Positions 10,690 through 21,293 of a stretch of 30,850 nucleotides of DNA are shown here, one piece after another. How positions within the stretch are numbered: the first letter of the stretch is position 1; every line of letters begins with the position of its first letter. Both the position numbers and the translations under genes were made by a program. Source of the stretch: Plantago elongata. Lineage: Eukaryota > Streptophyta > Magnoliopsida > Lamiales > Plantaginaceae. Location: positions 1 through 30,850 of the forward strand of contig JAYMSP010001561.1 in assembly GCA_036897095.1 (NCBI GenBank). Direction: 5' to 3'. A model generated the notes under the pieces. The model saw only the letters and a list, made by a program, of their open reading frames with translations. It did no database searches and was not told the origin of the DNA.

Positions 10690-11875
10690 AAAATGAAAGC
10701 GAATAGTCTTTCCATTTACCCCACCTCACGCACATCACTAATAATTTCACCTGCTCGATTTGATTTGATTTCAGTCCATTTCCAATTCTCCATTCCAAGA
10801 GTCAGTCACTCACTCTCTCTAGTCTCTCTACACCTAATTCCAATTTTTCGTTTCAAACCCAAATTTCTTTCACAACAGACCACCGATTTGTGAATGCTGG
10901 TGAGATTTTCTTCACCATTTTCATTGTCCTTCATTTCCAGCTCTCATCTACCCTTTTTTGTTGATTGTATTTCTCGTTTCTTGCTAATGCATGTGTTTTT
11001 GACTTATTTGGAAGTATCAACCTGGAAATTAATGGATGTTTTCCCTAGGTTTTAAGAATTTTTACAAACGAGGTAATAATATTAATGATTTCCGATCCTT
11101 ATTATTTTTTTTAGGGTTTTAGGATCTTCTCACTGTGCCTGTACTAGTAACATAATTATTATTCATCTCAATATAAGATTGTTTCCTTTTTCTAGCTTCG
11201 TTCGCTGTTTTTTTTTCCTTTTAAACGGTTTTGTGTTTAGGCCATTTTAGCAAATGTGAAAATGGTCGAGTCTATTGTTGCTGCATGCGTTGAGCAATTT
11301 GTTTGATGCAAAACTTCGAAATCTAGCAGTTGTATTTCGTATTGTTGTGATAATATAGGAATTTCCGTGAGTTTTGCTAAATGGTGGAGTGTGTACTGCA
11401 ATATAATGTGGGTTGGGTTTTAAAACTTGGTATTCCTTGAGCTTGGTGATATGGCTTGGTTAAGATACTTGCAACTTGTTAGATTTATGATGAAAGAAAT
11501 GCATCTAGTGCTCGATTGCTTAGCATTTACTAGTACTTTGAGTGTAAACACATAATGCATCTACTGATCGATTGCCTATGAGTTGCAGGTGCTAGGGGAT
11601 TTCAAATATGCCATCTAACTTTACTTTTTAGTTTTTACTCTTCTGGCCCTTACCTTTATACTCTTCCTTACATAAAGGCTGTACTCCCAAAATCTTAGGG
11701 GTTGATGGCGTTGTATATTACTTGCAACATGGCAGGATGTGTTGGTTTAAAACTTACTGCAGTGGTGATAATTGACCTGCTATGCTGCATTGTTCTTTCT
11801 TCTTTTTTATTTTATTTTTTATTTTAATAATGCCTAATTTTCTTATCTGGTTGCTGACAGCAGTAAGGTTTCAAG
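10690..11875 (+). promoter_or_regulatory. 5'UTR exon and 5'UTR intron of the SUVR-type gene
   Basis: A pyrimidine-rich leader runs from about 10700 to 10899. A clear donor (gctg|gtgaga) sits at 10900, and an acceptor at 11860 (ctgacag) or 11863 (cagcag) lies just before the ATG at 11876. The intron of about 960 bp is T-rich, as plant introns are, and holds no coding sequence. The start of transcription is approximate. Confidence 0.55.
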
Positions 11876-14800
11876 ATGAGTGGAAAAAGTAAGGCCAGAG
11901 CTGCCAATGCCTTCCGTGCTATGAAAGAGCTTGGGATTTCACAAGATAAAGTTAGGCCAGTCTTGAAGAATTTGCTGAAATTGTTTGACAAGAAATGGGA
12001 ACCTATTGAAGCGGAAAACTACAGAGCACTTGCCGATGCTATATTTGAGAGTGACGAAACATCAGTAAGTGATCGGGGCGAACGCAACATCACTTTATCC
12101 TTCTATTCTTCTCCAGGGACTCACAAGTCTTAACCCCCCCCCCTCCCCTTTTTTTTTTTTTTTTTTGATATCTTCTCTTATATCTGAGCAACTCTTGTTC
12201 GTCCTTAACCATTATTCTTTTTCTTTTTTTACAGTTGCCAACACTCTGATTGTTAATTTTATATTATCCTTTGTCCAGAAATGTGTCCGATGAAATTTGT
12301 GAACTTTTGTTTTGTCTGCGAATCATTTGTTGTTGTTGTAATTCCTCAATGATATCATGTTCACTGCATCTGTCCAATTAGATATATAAAAGATTCAGAG
12401 TGATTATATGATAATATATTGATTGTTGTTTGTGACAGGAAACTGGCATAGAGAACAATCAAGTAAGCAAACTTAAATTAATTATGTTTTTCAAATTCAA
12501 CTGTTGGTGAAAATAATAATGCTATTACCTTTATCATTAACTTCTACTTAATTTATGGATGATGGAACATGACCTGTCTTTAGTTTGATAGAAAAGAGGA
12601 TCAAGTTATGCTAATAAATCTTTTAATGTTCTCTGACAGGAAGCTCCAGAGCCACTGAATGTTGTCAATTGTCAAGTAAGTCAACTTTAGTCAAGCACCC
12701 ACATTTCAGCTGATTTCTCGAACCCCCCCCCCCCCCCCCCAAAAAAAAAAAAAAAAAAAACACACAGCCTGAAACACCATATACTAATTGATCTTTCTAA
12801 ATAGAACGAGGATGAAGTGGAGGAAGAAGCTGAAGGGCTGGCACGTCCATTAAAAAGATTAAGACTTAAATACCAAGATGGACAGTCATCCTCTCTGGAC
12901 AATTCCACCAATGGTGAGACACAAGTTGAACTTGTTACTCCTAAAGAAGAACCAGACGAACTACCTGAAACTCTCCCTGCTAAGCGGAATAGGTCTGGAG
13001 TATTAGTCGAATCACAGGCTGACACTAGCCAATCCCATGGTAAAAGACAAAGAAAGCAACCTATTTCTGAATCTGGATCACTTTCTCATCAAATCAGGCT
13101 CACAGATAGAGGGACGGGATCTGTCTCACCTAAGGTCCCTACCATGGAGAAGATACTGGTTTCTGAAAGTCCTTCAAATTCTCTTCAACTTATGGAGCAA
13201 AGAGGTGTGCCAGGATCTGGCTTGTCTCCTATAAGTAAGAGTTCTGCGAAATGGCCAATCGTTATCAAAGATGAGCCATTCACGGATGACATGACACTTG
13301 CTGAGCTTCCTCTTGCAATTGTTCATCCAGGTATGGTATTTCTGTATAAAGATCACCAGTAGCATTGCCAGGCATTGCGCTCTTATGTTTTTTTACCTCA
13401 GCTTCTAATGAGCAAAATTTATGTGTGTACCTAGCAATTTGGGGGGTGTTAGTTGGTCCAGCTTATGTGCTTGAAAGACCGTAATTTGATGTTGTGATTT
13501 ATGTAGCCTAACCCAACTGATTGTAACAGGTGTTAATTATAATTGATGTCAAATCCCACCCCCCCCCCCCCCCCCCCCTAACACAACATATGGCTTCTGA
13601 TGATCTTTTTTTCCTTCCTCTGTGGTCCCTGCCATTGAGCCTATGTCTGTTTCTGTTTTCATGTATATTGATGACTGTTCATGGTGCCACTTAACTCTTT
13701 ATTGCCTGCAAGGTCCCTAGCTGCAGCATCTTCTATCATATTACTTATTCTGCCGACTTCACTAACTTGCAGTTCCGGCTATTGGAGAAGGTTCATCAGT
13801 GCAATCTGCACTCGGTAAAAACTGTAATAAATTAGAGGTTGCTTCCTCACCTTCCGGTGAGGTCAAATTATCTCTATGCTCTGACAGACCTGACCTGCGA
13901 ATGCCTAGTCTTGATGAAATTCTGAAATATGCAGAAGAGAAATGTCTCAAATCCTACAAAATTTTGGACCCAAACTTCTCCTTGATGAACATTATGAAGG
14001 AAATCTGTCAAAGTGTTGTGGAATTGAGATCAGAGGTCAATACTGAGCCAGCTAAGACAATAGATGTGACACCGGCCGTTGATTTACTAAAAAAATCTTC
14101 TGCAGCAGATAATCTCGGTGCCAGAGGCCTGTGCTTTACTTCTCTGAACGGAGCAGTAGATTGTCAGTCTAATATCGAGGTGCCTGGTCCCGTAACACCC
14201 GCGACTCCACCCCATTGCGATGGAATTGATGATGGTATTCAGGCAAACAAGATTGGTGGTAGTGATGAAAGTGGGTCGGACAGAGAGGAACCAGGATGCA
14301 TTGCTGATCAAACAGATAACCTGAGTTTGGTGATGGTTCAGCAGCCCGAGACAGTGACACCCGATATCATTAGGTCAATCCATGATGCTGTGGATATGAC
14401 CAAGGGACAGGAGAAGTTTTCTATTGTACCAGTCAACGAAGTCACTGGTTCTTTCCCTCCATCTTTCTACTACATACCTCAGAATGCCGTATTCCAAAAT
14501 GCAAATGTGAGTTTCTCTCTTGCTCGTGTTGGAGAAGGTGATTGTTGCTTAGGCTGTCTGGGGGATTGTCTGTCAACAGTCACACACTGCGCATGCGCGA
14601 CTGGAGGCGAATTTCCATACAAAGCAGATGGTCTCCTGAAAGATAAGTTCCTTGATGAGTGTATTTCCATGATTTCTGATCCGGAAAAACCTTGCCAGTT
14701 CTTCTGTAAGGAATGCCCCCTGGAAAGATGCAAACGTGTGGATGGTGTTGTTGGACATTGCAAAGGCCATCGTGTCAAGAATTTCATAAAGGAGTGTTGG

Positions 14801-16197
14801 TTGAAATGTGGTTGTAATAAAAACTGTGGCAATAGAGTGGTTCAAAGGGGAATAAGCCGCAATTTACAGGTATTTTGTAGTTTACTTCTTCTGTGCCTTT
14901 GCCACAACTCTTGCATGTAACTCTGTGGGTGTTCTGGCGTTCATAAGTGGCTTTCACAATGACTACTATATGATCTCCTTTTCCTTTACCACGTCCCACT
15001 AGGTTTTCATGACTTCTGACGGAAGAGGTTGGGGTCTTCGAGCTCTGGAGGACCTTCCAAAAGGTGCATTTGTCTGTGAGTATGTTGGAGAAGTTCTGAC
15101 AATTGCAGAGTTTTTCCTTCGCAGTTTGCAGAGCCCTGTTGAGGAGAAGCAATCTTATCCTGTTGTTCTTGATGCTAACTGGTCTCCTGAAGGAGTGATT
15201 AAAGATGAAGATGCTCTCTGCCTAGATGCTACATGTTATGGAAATATTGGAAGGTTTATAAACCACAGGTATATGTTTGCTGAGGTTGGCTTTAACAACT
15301 TGCTTCACTATCCCCCCTCTTTCCCTTGTTAACTGTTGATCATCTTGTTTATCTTGGAAAGTAGATGACTATCCTAGTAAGGTATAGATGCATTTTAATA
15401 ATTTTATTCAAACTTGGTTTAGAAGTAGCAGCTTTTCTATGTGTTTTGAGTTGGTTTGAACATTTTTGGTTGTCTCAAAACAGTAATTACAGCTTTCAAG
15501 TTCCAATATTAAAAGATCCTGAGCCGTGTCCACCTTTGCTCTTCTCCAATCCTTAAAGTGGTGGTAACATAATTTTATGGAATCATGGTAGGTGCTTCGA
15601 CTCAAACTTGATCGAGATACCAGTGGAAGTGGAAACCCATGATCGTCATTATTATCATGTATGCACTTGCATTGCATGCATGTCTTTTTGGTTCTTCATG
15701 TTTTACCTCGCTTCTTCAGTTTTAGGATTTACATATGTAAAGTTTAATTGGATATTGCCTTTGAATGCAGGTTGGGCTTTTCACAAAGCGAGAAATTAAA
15801 GCCATGGAAGAACTCACATGGGTGAGTTTTATTTTGTTGTTCTTTTGTTTTATCGACGAGTTAAATCATCAGAAATGTGGAGAACTAAAATTTGGGACCT
15901 TGTGTATAAGTGAATAACATTTATGTCTGCTAGATAACATCCATTTCCCAGTGGTCTGGAGTCTCAGAGTGATTATAATTTATCTATTGCACGGATTTAG
16001 TTTTTCTTGAGAAGTGAAATTATGTCATGCATCTCGTAATGTACTAAGATCAGATTGCTTCATTTGTCTCTTTGCTAAAACACGTTTACTTTTTGCAGGA
16101 TTATGGTATAGATTTTCAAGATAATGAGCAACCTATCAAGGCATTTGACTGTAATTGTGGCAGCACTTTCTGCCGCAGCAATAAAGCGCTCCAGTAA
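11876..16197 (+). CDS. SUVR: SUVR-type histone-lysine N-methyltransferase (WIYLD + pre-SET + SET + post-SET), 9 coding exons, 784 aa
   Basis: Exons are 11876-12064, 12439-12462, 12640-12675, 12805-13330, 13773-14869, 15003-15268, 15592-15658, 15771-15821 and 16099-16197, joining in frame. Residues 1-62 form a WIYLD domain (AFRAMKELGISQDKVRPVLK; LFDKKWEPIEAENYRALADA), the N-terminal mark of the SUVR1/2/4 group. A charged, probably disordered region follows, with PLKRLRLK near residue 95. Pre-SET (about 500-620) is Cys-rich: DCCLGCLGDC, FFCKECPLERC, CGCNKNCGNR. SET (about 622-757) contains GRGWGLRAL, the cofactor-site GRFINHRC and WDYGIDF. Post-SET is CNCGSTFC. All usual zinc-binding and cofactor motifs look intact, so an active nuclear H3K9-type methyltransferase is plausible. 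The length is closer to SUVR1/2 than to the shorter SUVR4, and I do not resolve which. The stop lies only 4 nt before a good splice donor (see findings). Confidence 0.92.
12133..12166. repeat. C-run followed by T-run in SUVR intron
   Basis: About ten C, a T, four C, then about eighteen T. It is non-coding and prone to sequencing and assembly error. Confidence 0.8.
12723..12760. repeat. Poly-C followed by poly-A in SUVR intron
   Basis: Eighteen C directly followed by twenty A in the intron before exon 5. Lengths this regular may be inexact. Confidence 0.8.
13331..13772 (+). other. SUVR intron with poly-C tract
   Basis: A 442-bp intron that includes 'cccacc' plus about eighteen C at 13555-13578. 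The rest is T-rich intron sequence without coding content. Confidence 0.7.
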
Positions 16198-17094
16198 CCA
16201 GTATGTCTTAAGGTTCTTACTTGCTCGTTCCAGGATCCAAGCATAGCATGTCGTTTTCTAACTTAATTGAAAGTTGATTTAAACATCTCCCGATAATTTT
16301 TCTTAGCTGTTTCTCTGTGGTTTTTTTTTCTGTATATGCCCTCTGCAATATCGTATAATTTCATACATCAAAAACAGAAAAAACTGTACTTTGGACTCCA
16401 GGCTTTTCTTCTTAGAACTCTCATCTCTGAAAGACTGAAACTACTCTTGATTTGCTTTCAATTATTATCATTTTCGTGTTAACATTCATAATTTCATCTG
16501 AACGTGTGGCTCAGGTCTGGGCAATTCATAATAATGTGTGTTATTTGTCACAGGTTCCAGGTCTGCGAGAAGTTAATGAGCATGTTACTGTTCCTTCTCC
16601 TCTACTCAGCCTCGTGGTAATGGTGAATCAACCGAATGAAGTAATTGTCTAACTCAGGATTATGCCGAGTCGATGCCCATCTATTTTCTATTGTAAATGT
16701 GTAATGTATGGAGATCTTCATTGCGGCATGTATTTTGTATGATGGGAGCTTTTCTATCTTGTCAGAGAAACTACTTCTCTTCATTAATCGATTCGCCTGC
16801 TACACTTGACTTGAGCAGTAGTAATGTTTTTCTCAATTCTCACTGGTTATTTTTGTGTACTCTCCCTTTAGCTTTAGCATAAATGAGTGCTAATCTCAAA
16901 AAAAAAAAAAGGAAGTGCTAGTCTCTTTGGAATATTGAAAACATGTGATGATGGATTTGTGCTAATCCTTGAACGCCTTCTTTGTCTGGGAGACCAATCC
17001 GTTCTGTTTGTAATACAGAAAACTGAATAATAATCCTATTATAGGGAGGCAGATGTTACTTATTTGTAACTTGAGATAGCATTTGGTGTCCGAC
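16198..17094 (+). other. 3'UTR of the SUVR-type gene (possible 3'UTR intron) and intergenic DNA
   Basis: A strong donor (aacca|gtatgt, 16201) and acceptor (ttgtcacag|gt, 16553) could define a 353-bp intron just after the stop codon. Two further stretches, 16450-16650 and 16700-16880, have short open frames with no family resemblance. A poly-A run of about twelve lies at 16899-16910. No independent gene is supported. Confidence 0.45.
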
Positions 17095-17875
17095 CTTTCA
17101 AGTTGATTTTGCTGATGTGAATTTGCCCTGTCCTGTTTATAATCAGTGGCCTGCTCAATGGCTGAGAGTGGTCGAGTGGACCGGCTTATTGTTTCTGCAA
17201 ATAAGAAACTGACACCACAATCTCGCCCTGCTTTTGCTGTTGCTATCTTCCCAAATTTCATTCATCTTATCTTGACTCTCCTGTCTACATCCCACATCCT
17301 AAAGCGACACCAATCGTTCACTTTTGTGCATCTGATGCCTACTTTCTAAATGAATATCATACTACCACTTCACTTTTCTTGGCTCCACCCCATTTGCCCT
17401 TCACCTTAAATAATCAGGTTCTAGTCTCTCTTATTCACACAAGTATGAAAACCTCAACCATTCCCTGTTGGAAGAAACTGCAGGTGATCAAGCTCAACAA
17501 CACTGGCTATGTGGTTGCATTTGTTCATGGTGTACTGAGAAAGGTGCATGGTATCGTGCTGTATCGATTGAATGCTGCCAGACTGTTGCTCTGGAGGGTC
17601 AGGTCTAAGTGGAAACAGCTTCTCATGAGCAGGCCAAGCAACACCATGAAGTACAACTACGACGCACAGAGCTATTTCAAGAACTTTGATCATGGTAGTG
17701 CTGATGACAATCCTTCTCCGTTAGTTCCTTGTTCGTTTTAGACCTTGGTATAGTTAGTTATGTTCAGGGGCTTTTTTGTAGAGCCACTGAACAGGAAGTT
17801 GATCTTGTTCTGTTTTGAGCAAAAAATAATTTTTGTTCCTTCAGAATGTAACAATTTCATTGTATCTGTATTGAC
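17095..17875 (+). repeat. Copy A of a tandem segmental duplication
   Basis: Resembles 19885-20655 through the upstream region (tcaagttgat; tctgcaaat.agaaa.tgac; cttttcttgg; tcaggttctag), the small coding region and part of the 3'UTR (tctagttagttat/tatagttagttat). Upstream similarity is patchy and coding similarity is strong. The two copies face the same way, with the DUF247 gene between them on the other strand. Confidence 0.7.
17445..17741 (+). CDS. Small plant protein of unknown function, copy A, 98 aa
   Basis: I chose the ATG at 17445 because the second copy (20219-20506) has its ATG at the aligned position (MKTSTIPCWKK versus MKISTFLSWKK). The frame is also open upstream, but without an ATG. 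The protein is basic and has a conserved core, NAARLLLWRVRSKWKQLLMS, then YNYDAQSYFKNFDHG and a DDNPSPL tail. From memory, small plant proteins ending in a similar YD..SYs.NFD.G block exist and have no assigned role. The N-terminal half is moderately hydrophobic, but there is no clear signal peptide. Selection on the coding frame is suggested by far better conservation of protein than of flanking DNA between the copies. No function is assigned. Confidence 0.7.
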   Translation: MKTSTIPCWKKLQVIKLNNTGYVVAFVHGVLRKVHGIVLYRLNAARLLLWRVRSKWKQLLMSRPSNTMKYNYDAQSYFKNFDHGSADDNPSPLVPCSF

Positions 17876-18030
17876 CCTTGTTCCCTATGTAGGTTTGTGT
17901 AGTCTGTAGTAATGGTGCCCCATGAAAATGATTATGTAATGCTAATATCTCTTGATAGATGCTAACTGCTGGAGAGTCCACATCTGAACTTAATAAAAGA
18001 ACTATATGTGACAAGTGATCGGCAATAAAG

Positions 18031-19365
18031 CTAGCGTACAGGATGGATGGTATAAAATGTTTGCAGAAAAGTCGAGCAAAGTAGAAGAGTCGCGGAGAGC
18101 AGGGCAGCGATAGTCCATGGACTACTAAGTTTTCCATTTATCAGGTCAGCCATCCATGTCTTGGCCTTGCTGTTACAGTGCTCTCCAATTCTATGCAGTA
18201 AGTCTTCGTAGATGTTTTTGTTGTCCGAAAGACCAAATGTGTCGATGCTTTTGAAAAAATGCACCACTTGTTCTATGTTTGCAGTCCTATGCAGCAATAG
18301 TATTCCCTTCTCTTGCAATTCTTTAACATCTGCAGGGCTCTGGATCAATGATTTCATGAAGTTTGTGTATGACAGCACAACGGCATCCACTCGACAATCA
18401 GGGGATAGTTCGTAAGCTATCATGTTTGCTAGCTGAACTAGTGTTTTCTCTGACACTTTAAGAATTGGTAGCTGAAGCAGGCCATGTAAGGCATGTGAAT
18501 GAAACTTGATATCCTTGTACAAGGGAGAGGAACTTGGACGGAAGTGGATACCCTTCGCTTTGAGATCCGTAACTGATCTATGAGTGTAGTACTTGGTCAA
18601 TGTGTCTCCTGGATCTTTCTTGTTCCTTGATATGGTCATGAAACGTTGCTTCTTCCGTTGCAGGCCAGGTACGGGGGTTGATCGCTCGACTCTGAGTCTC
18701 CTATAAGCTTCAAGGTAATGGATCGGAGGATGTTCGCCTGCTCTTGGAATAAGGGACTGTTCAGATCCTAGGAAGAAACAGAATAATTTATGAAGTAACT
18801 TTTCTCCTTCCACTCTACCGTACATTTCATTGATCAACAACTTCTGGACAAAAAATGGGATCTGATTCTCGAGAACCATCAGATCACGAGATGTAAACGA
18901 GAAGACTGACAAGCCGAGGAAGTTACGCCACTGAGAATTGCCTGTCTCTCCAATGCGAGTTTCCATGAAACTCTGGATGAAACAAGCATCGAGAAGCATC
19001 ATCAGAGCTAAAGCATCATCATCATACTTACTGAGAACTGAAACTTCGGCATAACAGCCTCTGATCTCATCAATCTTATCAAAAATACATTTGTAGAAAC
19101 GTTCCTTACCCGCCTCACTTCCCTTGGCACACCAATCCAGGCACAGATACTTGAACTGCTCTGCACGGAAAAGCTCAGGCTTACCGTGGTGGTAAGGACC
19201 CAGCGAAACCAATATGGGGTCGTATACTGATGGACCACTCTGTTCTTGAGCCTTAATTCGCAACTGCAGGGTCACTTTGTGGATCTGGCTGTGAGGTTGG
19301 GACCATTGTGCATATATGGCATTGATGTCGATTTGTAATTGAGGAGTGGTGTTGCTGGTTTCCAT
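18031..19365 (-). CDS. DUF247 family protein, intronless, 444 aa
   Basis: A single open frame from ATG at 19365 to TAG at 18031. It carries the plant DUF247 signatures: VYDPILVSLGPYHHG near residue 45, the segment DLMVLENQIPFFVQKLL in the middle, TDLKAKGIHFRPS, MIAYEL and a C-terminal hydrophobic helix (WTIAALLSATLLLCSTFLQ) shortly before the end. DUF247 proteins are plant-specific and predicted to be membrane-anchored by this C-terminal segment. Most have unknown roles; some grass members act in self-incompatibility (established knowledge). Length is in the usual 400-500 residue range, and the frame has no internal stop or frameshift, so the gene looks intact. It lies on the opposite strand between two copies of a small gene, so it may have been carried along in, or inserted into, that duplication. 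Confidence 0.92.
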   Translation of the reverse strand: METSNTTPQLQIDINAIYAQWSQPHSQIHKVTLQLRIKAQEQSGPSVYDPILVSLGPYHHGKPELFRAEQFKYLCLDWCAKGSEAGKERFYKCIFDKIDEIRGCYAEVSVLSKYDDDALALMMLLDACFIQSFMETRIGETGNSQWRNFLGLSVFSFTSRDLMVLENQIPFFVQKLLINEMYGRVEGEKLLHKLFCFFLGSEQSLIPRAGEHPPIHYLEAYRRLRVERSTPVPGLQRKKQRFMTISRNKKDPGDTLTKYYTHRSVTDLKAKGIHFRPSSSPLYKDIKFHSHALHGLLQLPILKVSEKTLVQLANMIAYELSPDCRVDAVVLSYTNFMKSLIQSPADVKELQEKGILLLHRTANIEQVVHFFKSIDTFGLSDNKNIYEDLLHRIGEHCNSKAKTWMADLINGKLSSPWTIAALLSATLLLCSTFLQTFYTIHPVR

Positions 19366-19884
19366 GGCTGATGAACTTTGAATAAAACGTGTACAAGGAT
19401 GAATTTGTAAACTGATGTCTGATGATTGATCAAGGATTCAATGTGAACCAATATCTTAAACTTTTTTTTAATATTTTGTCATCTATCTTAGCAGCCAATG
19501 CTGAAGTCTACAACTTAGATCATTATTATAAGCTGGTAAAAGGATGGGTTTCGGTAACTATCCAGAAGGAACGGACAAAGACCTGGAAGAATACCCCCAA
19601 GTCCATTCAAATATGACATATCAGGTGTTAATAGTGTGCCTGTCATCTGGGTGCACGAAAGTCTGTATGACGGTAGAAAATCCCGAAAACTACTTCTCTA
19701 GAGTAAGAAACCTTTTGCGAGGCAAGTCTTGGTTTCTTCTAGTATCAGCAGATCTAGAGCCTTTTCTATAAGGTCATCGGATGGAGTTGGGAGTCAAAAT
19801 CGAAAGGGCAAAGAAGAGTGCACGAGACATTCTATGGAAATTTGTAATCTGACTTAGAGTCAAATAGCGTCTCCAGTAAGTTCC
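19366..19884. other. Intergenic DNA upstream of the DUF247 gene
   Basis: Should contain the promoter and leader of the DUF247 gene (minus strand). No clear TATA box is seen. Short open frames on + have no family resemblance. Confidence 0.5.
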
Positions 19885-20655
19885 CTGTCAAGTTGATCAT
19901 AAATTCATAGTGGTACCTGGCCTACCAGTACGAGTGCTCAAGTGGAACTTGTTCTGCAAATGAGAAAATGACGCACAAACCGAACATGTTTAATTTTGCA
20001 GTTGCTTTCCCCATAATTTGAGCCATCTTATCTCGAATATATTTCACTTTCTTACTACACCCCACAAATCATAAAGTGACACACACACACATCATACAGC
20101 AATCCATTGCTTATGCAGAAGATGCCTGCTTGCAACTCAGAATATCTTAGTACAACTTTTCTTGGTTCAATTCCATAAATCACCAGGTTCTAGCCTCTCC
20201 CTTTCGCATGGTTCAAGGATGAAAATCTCAACTTTTCTCAGTTGGAAGAAAATTCAAGTGTTCAAACTCATGTCTCTGGCAGCATTCCTAGATGTTGTTC
20301 GAAGAAAGTTGCATTGTATGATTCTGAACCGAACGAATCCTGCCAGGCTGTTGATCTGGAGGATCAGGTATCAGTGGAAACAGCTTCTCATGAGTGGACG
20401 AAGCAATAATGTTCGGTGCAATTATGATGCGCAGAGCTACTCTATGAACTTTGATCACGGTTGCAATGATGATAACCCTTCGCCTTTAGCTCCTCGTTTG
20501 TTTTAGAATTTAATCTAGTTAGTTATTTTTTCGGCTAGCTTTCGTGTAGTGATCGTTGTCTGGTCTTTAGAACTTCCAGTTTTGTTCCAGAGGAGGAAAA
20601 CTTTATATATGCTGCTTTCTGTTCCTTTCAGTTTCCTTGTATTTGTCTGCTCAGC
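19885..20655 (+). repeat. Copy B of the tandem segmental duplication
   Basis: Partner of 17095-17875. A short CA repeat at about 20081-20092 is present here and absent from copy A. Confidence 0.7.
20219..20506 (+). CDS. Small plant protein of unknown function, copy B, 95 aa
   Basis: Paralogue of the gene at 17445-17741, roughly 60% identical by eye. The ATG at 20219 aligns with that of copy A. The best-kept parts are ARLLIWRIRYQWKQLLMS, NYDAQSY.MNFDHG and the C-terminal DDNPSPLAP. The middle (residues ~15-38) has diverged and lacks three residues relative to copy A. No stop or frameshift interrupts either copy, so both may be functional. No function is assigned. Confidence 0.7.
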   Translation: MKISTFLSWKKIQVFKLMSLAAFLDVVRRKLHCMILNRTNPARLLIWRIRYQWKQLLMSGRSNNVRCNYDAQSYSMNFDHGCNDDNPSPLAPRLF

Positions 20656-21209
20656 AAGTATACTGAAAATCAAAGTCTTGGAGAAACTTTGGAAACTTGT
20701 ACTTTTAAATTTGTACTTCGGACACTGCTATTTTGACTAGAGATCTTAGAAGAATTGATTTTCAATTTCATGTTAAAACTGTAAGTGAAATATTTTACAT
20801 GTGAACTATGTAAATTACAATTGGGTTTTCATATCATCAACAATTGTTATACTTTATGAACATGAAAAGTGAAAACCCCTGTATCAAAAGAATAAGATTC
20901 AATTAATTTTGATCCCCTCAAGTCGAAGTCCTCAACCGAGAAAGAATCGAAAGATTTAGAATATTAAAACTCAGCCATAAAAATTACAACTTAATTATCC
21001 TTGAAAGCCAACCAGATTAGTTAGTGTTAACAAATGGTTTAATGTGATTATAGACACTGTAAACTACTTAGTTCTGTTTTGGACATATTTGTTAACGTTA
21101 TGGAACTCCAAGAAGCCAATGACATTTCTTGAGCCTACCAACTTCAGTGGACCTATACCTACTTCAACATGAGTTTAACTGTACTTCAACACTACCAGCA
21201 AGATTTGCC
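20656..21209. other. Intergenic DNA and promoter of the Trp-rich secreted-protein gene
   Basis: AT-rich and without coding frames of interest. The final part should be the promoter of the next gene. Confidence 0.5.
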
Positions 21210-21218
21210 TATAAATAA
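21210..21218 (+). promoter_or_regulatory. TATA box of the Trp-rich secreted-protein gene
   Basis: 'tataaataa' lies 84 bp before the ATG at 21294, predicting a leader of about 50 bases. This is a textbook plant TATA context. Confidence 0.6.
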
Positions 21219-21293
21219 AGCAATGGGACAAAATCTCAAATGAGGCAAAATCAGTTCTGACATTGAGATAGTTGAAACCAAGATCTCAAGAAA

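Noticed and set aside
19544-19771. 75-codon open frame upstream of the DUF247 gene
   Set aside because: No family resemblance, no conserved counterpart and no splice context. It is probably promoter-region noise.
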